Part shown: one piece after another, positions 28,817 through 36,170 of the stretch | Layout: every line of letters starts with the position of its first letter | Position numbering within the stretch: position 1 is the stretch's first letter | Source of the DNA: Phycisphaerales bacterium | Lineage (GTDB): Bacteria > Planctomycetota > Phycisphaerae > UBA1845 | Assembly (NCBI GenBank): GCA_003597935.1 | Contig: QZJT01000062.1 | Location: 1 to 55,186, forward strand | Direction: 5' to 3' | Length of the DNA stretch: 55,186 nt | Translations under genes and position numbers: made by a program | The notes under the pieces: model-generated | Databases searched by the model: none | Told to the model about the DNA's origin: nothing | What the model saw: only the letters and a program-made list of their open reading frames with translations

Positions 28817-28920
28817 GCGTCACTTCGTCTTCCAGCAGTGCAGCGGCCGATGCGCTCCCCTCGATTATACCGTCTCCAGATTCTCCTGGCCCTTGACTCC
28901 ACCGAAACAGACGCCGCCGG

Positions 28921-29277
28921 TCACCGGGTCAGATACGCGCGGTAGCTGTGCTCGTCGAACCCGACCAGCAGCGTTTTTCCGCAACGCACCGTCGGCGCAC
29001 GCAGGTTGCCGGTGGGGCCGAGCAGGTGACGCAACAGCTCGTCGTCGCCGGGCGGTTCGCGTTTCATGTCGAAGACGGTCACCTTGCGTCCGCGGGACAC
29101 GACCAGTTTCGATGCCTCCCGGGCGAGCCTCAGCGCGTCGTCACGGCCCAGCTTCGCCTTTCCGGCGCTGACCGTTTCGGTGACCCGCACGCCTTCGTTC
29201 GCAAGAAACTCCTGCGATCTGCCGCACGACGCTCACCCGTGCCGATGGTAGTACCAGACCGGTCTCTTCGTTGCCAT
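28921..29277 (-). CDS. ArsC-family thioredoxin-fold selenoprotein (UGA = Sec15)
   Basis: A 118-residue protein that needs readthrough of an in-frame TGA at 29235-29233. From the ATG at 29277 it reads MATKRPVWYYHRHG-U-ASCG, then RSQEFLANEGVRVTETV. Sec15 and Cys18 form a UxxC redox motif in the place where ArsC/Spx/glutaredoxin folds have CxxC. The downstream part (VTVFDMKREPPGDDELLRHL, LGPTGNLRAPTVRCGKTLLV) is typical of ArsC-like proteins and includes the cis-Pro (APT). The family is known in bacteria as ArsC family (seleno)protein. TGGAG lies 6 bases before the ATG. A SECIS-like hairpin follows the UGA, and tRNA-Sec is 3.4 kb away. A conventional gene call would begin at the GTG at 29190 and lose the active site. 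Confidence 0.9.
29199..29217 (-). promoter_or_regulatory. SECIS-like hairpin in the selenoprotein mRNA
   Basis: Immediately downstream of the Sec UGA the mRNA folds UCGCAGGA-GUU-UCUUGCGA. This gives 8 bp (one G-U) and a 3-base apical loop starting with G. Fifteen bases separate UGA from the stem and 23 from the loop, inside the spacing known for bacterial SECIS elements read by SelB. Confidence 0.75.
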
Positions 29278-29347
29278 GTCCATCTCCAGGCCGCCGACCT
29301 TTCACCCGTGTGCGGCGGTTGCAGAGTCGCACGCCCGGCCCGCGCCA

Positions 29348-29533
29348 GTTCGGCAGCCGTGCGGCGCATCCGCCCGCCATGAATGGCAAGGCTCTGGCCG
29401 CGCCCGTTCGGCAGCCGTGCGGCGCATCCGCCGGCTATGAATGGCGGGGCTCTGGCCGCGCCCGTTCGGCAGCCGTGCGGCGCATCCGCCCGCCATGAAT
29501 GGCGGGGCTCTGGCCGCGCCCGTTCGGCAGCGG
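29348..29533. repeat. 58-bp tandem repeat, three full copies plus a partial
   Basis: The word gttcggcagccgtgcggcgc recurs at 29348, 29406 and 29464, with a truncated copy at 29522. The units are nearly identical over the full 58 bp, and each contains gccatgaatggc, an inner palindrome. The array lies between the divergent selenoprotein and the 29.7 kb gene, directly upstream of the selenoprotein start. Confidence 0.92.
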
Positions 29534-29611
29534 CGCGAACACGAGCTACAATAGCAGCGGATCGCGACGGGTCGAGTCGCGGGCTGCGGAGCGTGCCTGT
29601 GCGGATCGGAT

Positions 29612-29656
29612 TGTGTCCATACAGTCCATACAGTCCATACAGTCCATTCTGTCCAT
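29612..29656. repeat. 9-bp tandem repeat, five units
   Basis: Five 9-bp units of acagtccat with variants at both ends. They stop seven bases before the first possible start of the following gene, so the array lies in its leader or promoter. Confidence 0.88.
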
Positions 29657-29668
29657 CGGAGCGTGGCG

Positions 29669-31006
29669 GTGCCCATGGGATTGTGGCTGGCGATGATGTT
29701 GTCGGGCGGAAGTGCTGATCCTCCGGCGCCCCAGGCGGAGGAGTGGGTCGGTGTGTACGTCGTTCACGCCAAAGACGCGCAGGAACTGAGATTGCACCTC
29801 CAGCGCGACGGCCGGTTTGAGTATCACCTCGCCGATCCGCCTGGGACGGGGAACATCCACACCGGGGGGAACGTCCACACCGGGGGGAACGTCCACACCG
29901 GGGGGAACGTCCACACCGGGGGGAACGTCCACACCGGGGGGCAGGTCCACGCCGGCCAGTGGTCCGCACGGGGCACGTTCATCAGGCTTTCGCCGGAGGG
30001 CGTGGACGATGAGTCCGGTTTTCCCGACGTCGTGGTCCGCTGGATGGGGGTTCGGTGGAGCGGGCGGCGCTATCTGGTCCCGGAAGGGCGGATCGTCGAG
30101 TTCTGCAACGCGATCAACCTGGGCGTGGAGCCTCGGCGCACGGCCGACGGCGGGTTCCCGCTGGCCGACGGCGACTGGGAGCGCCCGGCCTCAGGTACGC
30201 CCACGCTTCCGCCGGAATGGCGCGAATATCTGCTCGAAGCACCGCTGGCCGGCACGCTCACCGAATGGCTCGGCGAAGGTTACGCCCGCATGTGGTTCCG
30301 CGACGGTGGGCGGCTGCGCGGAGGGATGCGGTTCGTCATGTTCGACGCCACCCGCGAAACGCCGCGGACGGCAAGCGTCAAGATCCTCTGTCCGTGCGAA
30401 GGTCACGCCAAGGTGATGCCGGTGGCCGACTGGCGGCTCGAAGTCGCGTGGCGGCCGCGCGGAGCACAAGACGCTGGCGACCCTGGGCGCGGTGCGGAAG
30501 CCGAAGGCCAGGCGCCGTTCGATACGGCTGACCTGGAACTCGGCGACGTGGGCGTTGCGCCCGCGGCGATGCCTCCCCCCGCCGCAACGCCGCCCGTTAG
30601 GTATCTCGAGGAGATGGCGGCCTGGCCGCCGGAATATTCCCGGCCGGCGCCCCCGATGACACCGGCCGACCAGGAACGATTCGTGATCGAGTGGTCCGCG
30701 GCCGCGTCGAACGTCGAGCAGATCGTGGGAGCATCGCAGTTAAGCCGCCTGTCTCGCTGGGCTGCGGAGGAGACTCCGCAGGCCGACCTGCCACGGGGCT
30801 GGGCGGCAGGTCTGCGCCTGGATCCGACGCACGCCGACGCCCAGGGCCGGCGCGTGCTCTGGACGCACGAGACAGCGGCCGGTCCGAAGCTGCCGGCGCA
30901 CGTGCCCATCGTCCATCGCCACGTCGTTGTGGCCGCGGTGTACGACATCGAGCGCCGCGTAATCGACGCGGTCTACGTGACGATACGGGGTTGGGCCGAG
31001 GAATGA
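29669..31006 (+). CDS. Secreted protein with NVHTGG hexapeptide repeats
   Basis: A protein of about 445 residues. A short signal peptide (MGLWLAMMLSGGSADPP region) is followed by WVGVYVVHAKDAQELRLHLQ. A run of six GNVHTG-type hexapeptides then appears (bases 29849-29956), and a longer region with no recognised family (GGMRFVMFDATRETPRT, VKILCPCEGHAKVM) makes up the rest. The C-terminal ~120 residues include SRLSRWAAEETPQ and VVVAAVYDIERRVIDAVYVT. GTG at 29663, GTG at 29669 (GGAG seven bases upstream) and ATG at 29675 are all possible starts. The repeated His could bind metal. The function is unknown. Confidence 0.72.
   Translation: MPMGLWLAMMLSGGSADPPAPQAEEWVGVYVVHAKDAQELRLHLQRDGRFEYHLADPPGTGNIHTGGNVHTGGNVHTGGNVHTGGNVHTGGQVHAGQWSARGTFIRLSPEGVDDESGFPDVVVRWMGVRWSGRRYLVPEGRIVEFCNAINLGVEPRRTADGGFPLADGDWERPASGTPTLPPEWREYLLEAPLAGTLTEWLGEGYARMWFRDGGRLRGGMRFVMFDATRETPRTASVKILCPCEGHAKVMPVADWRLEVAWRPRGAQDAGDPGRGAEAEGQAPFDTADLELGDVGVAPAAMPPPAATPPVRYLEEMAAWPPEYSRPAPPMTPADQERFVIEWSAAASNVEQIVGASQLSRLSRWAAEETPQADLPRGWAAGLRLDPTHADAQGRRVLWTHETAAGPKLPAHVPIVHRHVVVAAVYDIERRVIDAVYVTIRGWAEE
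29849..29956 (+). repeat. In-frame 18-bp tandem repeat, six units
   Basis: Six 18-bp units encode GNIHTG, four identical GNVHTG copies, and GQVHAG. The central four are identical at the DNA level (ggg-aac-gtc-cac-acc-ggg), so the array is recent or kept uniform. It lies inside the 29.7 kb gene. Confidence 0.95.
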
Positions 31007-31088
31007 TCCCCCGGGGCGCATTCGCCTCTGAACGAGAACCGACCATCCGCCGGTCTCTCCGCGCGGGGTTCGCCGGCGGGCCGCGGTC

Positions 31089-32471
31089 TCATTTCCGCTC
31101 GCCGGCGCCGGCAGCATCGATGCGCGCCGTCACCCATTTGAAAACCAGCAGTGCGCCGAGTGCGACAAAGCCGACCAGAGTGAACGCCAGCCACAGATAG
31201 TGGGCGTGATCGTACTCCGGCGGCAGGGCGGCCTGGCCGGCTATGGCCGCTTCCCATTGAACGCGCGACGCCTCGCTGAGCGTCTTGGGATCCGGGCAGT
31301 ACCACGACAGCAGGAAACCCGACGAGATGAATCCGAAAAACCAGGCGAAAAACGTGGTCAGATGCTGATAGCCCAGGTAAAGGCCGACTTCGCCTTTCGG
31401 CGCCTGCCGCGACGCGTATTCCAGGAACTTCGGCGACAGGAAGCACTCCGCCAGCCCTTGCAGACCGATCCCGACGCAGATGGCCAGAATCAGCGGATGG
31501 GCACGGATGAAGCCCAGGTCGATCGACGCGCCGCGTGACTCTTCGACCCAGTGGCCCACCGCGATGACCAGGGCGGTGAAGGGAATGATGAACAGGCCGA
31601 TCCCGATCGCGTTTTCGGGCCGGAACTTGCGAATAAGGTGCGTGATCGGCACCACCAGCAGCACCACCACGAACGGGTTGATGTTGGCCAGCCACTCCGG
31701 CTTGTACCCCTTGCCCAGCATGCGTTCGATGTAGGTCGGCATGGAAGCGTAAAGCTGGCCCTGGATGGTCCAGAACCCCGCCACGATCAGGATCAATGCC
31801 AGGAACCTGAAGTTGCACAGCACCTTGCCGAGCCCGCGCACGGCTTCTTCGAACGTCTTCCCGACGCCCTCCGTGTCGACGTCGCGGTAGAGCAGCACGA
31901 CCAGAAACAGGGCCAGCAGCGCCATGCCGGAGGCGTAGAAGTTGATGTACTGCAGGCCCAGGCGCTCGTTCAGGTCGCCGGCCAGGAACTTGCCGCCGAA
32001 GGCGCCGATGTTGACCACCATGTAGAACAGCGACATGGCCCGGGCGCGATGGTCCTCGTCGCTGCACTTGGCCACCGTCCCCGAGATGACCGGCTTGATG
32101 ATCGCCCCGCCGCACATGATCAGCGCCAGGGCGAGCAGCGCGGACAGCTTGAGCTGCAGGGCGCCGAGCAGGCCGTAGCCGGCCGTCAGCAGCGCGAACG
32201 CGATGATCAGCGCGTTCTTGAAGCCGATACGGTCGGCCATGATCCCCATGAAGGTCGGCAACAGGTAGATCCCGGCGGCGAACATGCCCGTCACGACGCC
32301 CGTCTCCACGTCGGTGAATCCGATGTCGGCGTTCAGGTAGCGCGCCAGCGTGATGAACATGCCGTAGTAGGCAGCCCGCTCGCACAGCTCCGCGCCATTG
32401 GCGATCCAGAAGGTGCGCGGGAACCGCCAACTGAGCTTCACCGGCTGAATGAACGGTTCGGGTGTGGTCAT
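31089..32471 (-). CDS. POT/PTR2 family MFS peptide transporter
   Basis: A 460-residue membrane protein with 12 or so hydrophobic helices. The first helix carries NGAELCERAAYYGMF, the ExxER proton-coupling motif of POT transporters. GGAIIKPVISGTVAKCSDED, then MSLFYMVVNIGAFGGKFLAG, matches the second POT signature. These proteins import di- and tripeptides with protons across the inner membrane. The C-terminal helix is followed by a short basic tail. It is followed by an 82-bp gap to the convergent NVHTGG gene and lies upstream of selC in the opposite orientation. Confidence 0.9.
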   Translation of the reverse strand: MTTPEPFIQPVKLSWRFPRTFWIANGAELCERAAYYGMFITLARYLNADIGFTDVETGVVTGMFAAGIYLLPTFMGIMADRIGFKNALIIAFALLTAGYGLLGALQLKLSALLALALIMCGGAIIKPVISGTVAKCSDEDHRARAMSLFYMVVNIGAFGGKFLAGDLNERLGLQYINFYASGMALLALFLVVLLYRDVDTEGVGKTFEEAVRGLGKVLCNFRFLALILIVAGFWTIQGQLYASMPTYIERMLGKGYKPEWLANINPFVVVLLVVPITHLIRKFRPENAIGIGLFIIPFTALVIAVGHWVEESRGASIDLGFIRAHPLILAICVGIGLQGLAECFLSPKFLEYASRQAPKGEVGLYLGYQHLTTFFAWFFGFISSGFLLSWYCPDPKTLSEASRVQWEAAIAGQAALPPEYDHAHYLWLAFTLVGFVALGALLVFKWVTARIDAAGAGERK

Positions 32472-32651
32472 CGGGGCTATCTCACGCCGGTTTCCGGCGC
32501 TCCCGCCAGGACGACCCGGTCAGGAGGCGGCCTATTGTGATACGCGATCCGAACCGCGACCGCAAAAAAGCGGTGCTCGTGACCGCGCGCCTTGCGACCT
32601 CCGGCCGTTGCCAACCGGGCCGTCCGCCGGTATCGGACGGGCACCGCGCCT

Positions 32652-32747
32652 GGGAGTGTCCGGACGCCTGGTGGGTCCCGCGGCCTTCAAAGCCGTTGAG
32701 GGGTCGTTAACGCGGCCCCTGGTGGGTTCGATTCCCATCCACTCCCG
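32652..32747 (+). tRNA. selC: tRNA-Sec (anticodon UCA), selC
   Basis: A 96-base gene. Acceptor GGGAGTG pairs with CACTCCC (7 bp; the eighth pair is T-C). The anticodon stem GCGGC/GCCGT closes the loop CTTCAAA with anticodon TCA. A long extra arm, AGGGGTCG-TTAACG-CGGCCCCT, has 8 bp, and the T arm GTGGG-TTCGATT-CCCAT is standard. An elongated extra arm together with anticodon UCA is diagnostic of selenocysteine tRNA. No CCA is encoded. It serves the UGA codon in the selenoprotein gene 3.4 kb upstream. Confidence 0.95.
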
Positions 32748-32750
32748 TCA

Positions 32751-32779
32751 CGCCCCCCGCCGAATCGGAGGGGGGGGCG
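32751..32779 (+). terminator. GC hairpin just after selC
   Basis: CGCCCCCC pairs with GGGGGGCG (8 bp) starting three bases after the tRNA. The following sequence (tgcctgcttga) has few T's, so it is a weak intrinsic terminator or a processing stop. Confidence 0.6.
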
Positions 32780-33145
32780 TGCCTGCTTGATCTGCGCGTG
32801 GCCGAGGTTAGAGTGGCGCCCATGGCCGAGCGTGCAGGGAGGCGCCGGCCGAGGGCGAACGGTTCGGAGCGATCGGCGCGACGCTTCAACGGAATCGCCT
32901 TCGGACGTCGTTCGGTGTGGGCCGATACTGGATCAGACGACGGCAGTCTGCCGTGTTCCCGCACGGGAGGCGCCGAGCGCGAAAGACGCTGATATAGCAC
33001 TGATCCGGTGCAGATCCCCTCAGTTCGTGGGACGGCGCCGCGGTGCCGCTGCCGGCCTGCGACTAGAACTGCACCTCGGAAGGCATCCATCGATCTGTTC
33101 AACGAGCTGCCCGCCCGGGCAGCGCTGAGTGGAGGATGATCTCTG
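32780..33145. other. Intergenic region between selC and the multiheme gene
   Basis: No gene could be supported in these 366 bases. Short open frames have random high-GC composition. The GGAGG at 33132-33136 is the ribosome binding site for the next gene. Confidence 0.6.
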
Positions 33146-35722
33146 ATGAGCCTAAGAACGACTTCACACGTCCAGTCCATCTGTCTTGCCCTGCTGGTTC
33201 CCATCGGCGGCGCCTTGCTGGTCGGCTGTCCCGGCTTCACGCCGGACGGTTCCGTGACCGTGCAAGGCACCGTCACGAACGCGCGCACGAGTGCCGGCGT
33301 GTCCGGGGCGACGGTCGCGGTGGATCCGCCGCCGGCCAGCGGCGAAGCGATCACCACCGACGAGAACGGCCGCTTCTCGGTGACGCTCTCGGCCGGCGTC
33401 CACACGTTCACGGTGACGGACCCGCGCTACGAAGAGGCCATGCGCACGGTCAATCTGGCCGCGGGACAGACGACGGTGGACTTCGCACTCGATCCGGCCG
33501 CGCCGGTCTACCTCACCACGTCCATGGAGGGCGACGCCGTGCCCGGCGGAAGTGTGACGCTGGGCGTCAGCGTGGAGGTGCTCGACGGCGAGACGACGGT
33601 GGAGGGCTATAGCTGGTCGCAGTCGAACAGCGTCGACGTGCAGATCACCGGCGCGACGACCGCCAACCCGACGGTGACGCTGCCGGCCGCGGCCGCTTAC
33701 AAGACCGAACTGCTGACGGTAGCGTCCGAGCCGCCCATCAGCGAAGAGGACCTGCCGCCCAACGTGCCGCTGCCCGAAGAAGAGGAGTTCCCGGCCGGGA
33801 TACAGAACCGCTTCTACCTCGTCGGCCTCAATCCATTCACCATCGAAGAGGCGGCGCTCGTGCAGATCTCCGTCGACGTTCAGACCTCCTCCGGCGTCTA
33901 CTCCGAGTCGTTCGACATCCACACGCAGCTCGACTGGAAGCCGACCACCAGCCTGACCAACGTGCCGGTCGGCATCCCGATCCTCCTGCAGGGCAAACTG
34001 CAAGACGCCTACGACTGGGCCTTGACCGCGCCCGATGGGTCCGAATCGGAACTGGTCGATGGAACGTCGCGCAACCCGCACTTCACGCCGGATCTGAACG
34101 GCCTCTACACTGTGACCGTCACCGACCTGACCGGCGAGGCGCCGCAGCCGGCCACGCTCGAGATCTACGCCGGCACCTGGCTGGGCGCCATCAGCGGAAC
34201 CACGAATGACGGCACGCTGCTGGCCAACGACTGCACCGGCTGTCACAACGACCGCACCGCGGCCGACAAATTCACCCCCTGGCGGCAGTCGGGCCACGCC
34301 GAGATCTTCCAGCAGAACCTCGACACCAGCACGCACTACGGCACGGACTGTCTGCCGTGCCACACCGTGGGCTTCGACGAAGACGTCCGCAACGGCGGCT
34401 TCGACGACGTGGAGCAGTACGACGACTTCGTCGCCGCCGACCTGTTCAACAACCCCGGCGACAACTGGGCCACCGTGGTCAGCGATTTCCCGCAGGTGGC
34501 CAAGCTGGCCCAGATCCAGTGTGAGAACTGCCACGGGCCGCAGTCCAGCGGCGCCCATCAACTGGCCGAGTCGCGCATCAGCTTCTCCGCGGACGTGTGC
34601 GCCACCTGCCACGGCGAGCCACTGCGTCACGGCCGCTTTCAGCAGTGGCAGCTCAGCGGTCACGCCAACTTCCCGCTGGCCATCGACGAGAGCACCAGCG
34701 GAAGCTGCTCCCGCTGCCACACCGTCAACGGCTTCCTGAAATGGCTGCCCGTTCTGCTCGATGATGATCCGGAGACCGACCCGCTGGCCGACGTAGAGGT
34801 CACCTGGACGGCCGACGAGGCGTTTCCCCAGACCTGCGTGGCCTGTCACGACCCGCACAACCCCGGCTCGGTCAGCGGTGACGAGACGGACGTGACCGTC
34901 CGCATCGTGGGCGACACGCCGCCGCTGATCGGTGGTTTTACGGTCTTCGGCGCCGGTCAGGGGGCGATCTGCATGACCTGTCACAACTCCCGCCGCGGCC
35001 TGAAAAACGACGGCAACTTCGGCGAGATCATCGGCACGGGCGAGGTGAGCCGGGCGCCGCACGGATCATCCCAGACCGACGTGCTCATGGGCCAGAACGC
35101 CTACTTCGTAGACGTGGGCACGCGCGGGGCGCACTCGCTGGTCGAGAACACTTGCGTCAACTGCCACATGGAGCAGACGCCGCCGCCGGAGCAGTTGTCC
35201 TACAACGAAGGCGGCACGAATCACACCTTCTTCGCCCGGCCGGACATCTGCGCCCGCTGCCACGGAGACGAGTTCACCTCCGGCGGCGTTCAGGGCGCCT
35301 TCCAGGCCAGTGCGGATGAGTTGCAGCGGCTCATCGAGATCGGCATCACCCAGGTGATGGAGCAGATCTTCGCGGCCGGCAACAGCATCGACGTCGCAGG
35401 GGAAGCGACGCTCACCTCGACGGCCGATTTCACCGACCTGGTGTTCGGCGAGGCCCACGGGCGCCAGGCGGTGACCTTCACCCTGGCGGACGGCGCCGTG
35501 CTGGAGGCCCACTCCGTCGCGGATATCAGCGTTCTCGACGGCGGCGGTGAGGTCGTGGGCGTGCTCTTCGACTTCGCCGACGAGGAGGGCGTGCTGGTCC
35601 GCGCGGGCTGGAACTGGAACCTCGTCACCAACGACGGCAGCAAGGGGGTCCACTACCCGTCGTTCGTGACCAACGTCCTGAGCCAGACGATCACGCGGAT
35701 GAAGGAGTTGACTGGACAGTAG
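33146..35722 (+). CDS. Nine-heme c-type cytochrome lipoprotein
   Basis: An 858-residue protein. The lipoprotein signal ends GGALLVGC. An N-terminal carboxypeptidase-regulatory-like beta domain (TVQGTVTNARTSAGVSGATV) and two Ig-like regions fill residues 25-350. The C-terminal half has nine CxxCH heme sites: CTGCH, CLPCH, CENCH, CATCH, CSRCH, CVACH, CMTCH, CVNCH and CARCH. Their spacing resembles doubled-CxxCH/cytochrome c554-type domains. Nine covalent hemes in a lipid-anchored outer protein suggest extracellular or periplasmic electron transfer. GGAGG lies 9 bases before the ATG. No partner redox genes are adjacent, so the electron donor and acceptor are unknown. Confidence 0.92.
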   Translation: MSLRTTSHVQSICLALLVPIGGALLVGCPGFTPDGSVTVQGTVTNARTSAGVSGATVAVDPPPASGEAITTDENGRFSVTLSAGVHTFTVTDPRYEEAMRTVNLAAGQTTVDFALDPAAPVYLTTSMEGDAVPGGSVTLGVSVEVLDGETTVEGYSWSQSNSVDVQITGATTANPTVTLPAAAAYKTELLTVASEPPISEEDLPPNVPLPEEEEFPAGIQNRFYLVGLNPFTIEEAALVQISVDVQTSSGVYSESFDIHTQLDWKPTTSLTNVPVGIPILLQGKLQDAYDWALTAPDGSESELVDGTSRNPHFTPDLNGLYTVTVTDLTGEAPQPATLEIYAGTWLGAISGTTNDGTLLANDCTGCHNDRTAADKFTPWRQSGHAEIFQQNLDTSTHYGTDCLPCHTVGFDEDVRNGGFDDVEQYDDFVAADLFNNPGDNWATVVSDFPQVAKLAQIQCENCHGPQSSGAHQLAESRISFSADVCATCHGEPLRHGRFQQWQLSGHANFPLAIDESTSGSCSRCHTVNGFLKWLPVLLDDDPETDPLADVEVTWTADEAFPQTCVACHDPHNPGSVSGDETDVTVRIVGDTPPLIGGFTVFGAGQGAICMTCHNSRRGLKNDGNFGEIIGTGEVSRAPHGSSQTDVLMGQNAYFVDVGTRGAHSLVENTCVNCHMEQTPPPEQLSYNEGGTNHTFFARPDICARCHGDEFTSGGVQGAFQASADELQRLIEIGITQVMEQIFAAGNSIDVAGEATLTSTADFTDLVFGEAHGRQAVTFTLADGAVLEAHSVADISVLDGGGEVVGVLFDFADEEGVLVRAGWNWNLVTNDGSKGVHYPSFVTNVLSQTITRMKELTGQ

Positions 35723-35763
35723 CCGCCATCAGCGCTGACTGACCGCGCGCGATCCTGCACCGC

Positions 35764-35794
35764 CAGCGAGCCGCGGGCTTCAGCCCGCGCGGAG
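35764..35794. repeat. REP-like GC palindrome, copy 2
   Basis: The best copy of the element: cagcgagccgcgggcttcag continuing cccgcgcggag. CGCGGGCT pairs with AGCCCGCG around a short loop. It lies 41 bases after the multiheme stop. Confidence 0.75.
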
Positions 35795-36170
35795 CCGGCG
35801 CCATGGGTGCGGCTGCAAATCGCGCCCGGTCATATAAAACGAGCCGGCGCTGCCCAATCGACTTGCCGACCCGCGGCAGGCGCGCCGGTGGAGGACCGAC
35901 GCACACTTCAGCGGCGGAACGCGGAGCGTCCACCGGCGGGGACCGTGCCGGGAACGGCTTGGCGCCCCGCCGGTTCTTTTCGGCGCGCGATTCGACGCTC
36001 GTCCGCGCCCCCTGACGGCTTCCGTTGGTGCAGGGGGCCTTCGCCTCCCGGCTTGAAAGCCGGGGGTCTGAGGGCGCGGCTTCCGTTGGCGCGGCGAGCG
36101 GCCGATTGCCGATAGTCCCGACTGCGGTCGGCCTCGGCAGGCCGGCGGAATCAGTTCGCGGAGCGCATCG
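35795..36170. other. Intergenic region before the glycosyltransferase genes
   Basis: No gene could be supported here. A short palindrome (cccggcttgaaagccggg) lies near 36048-36065. Other open frames are random high-GC translation. Confidence 0.55.

Noticed and set aside
28921-29190. Short 89-residue gene starting at GTG 29190
   Set aside because: It lacks the N-terminal strand and active site of its family. Reading the upstream UGA as Sec restores both.
29233-29235. Nonsense mutation making a pseudogene
   Set aside because: The stop falls exactly on the redox-active position of UxxC, is followed by a SECIS-like hairpin, and selC lies nearby.
32707-33411. Minus-strand 234-codon frame next to selC
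   Set aside because: It overlaps the selC 3' end and the multiheme start, and has no recognisable domain.
33164-35062. 632-codon minus-strand open frame opposite the multiheme gene
   Set aside because: It mirrors the multiheme gene, has no domain, and is dominated by Val/Arg/Ala shadows of GC-rich codons.
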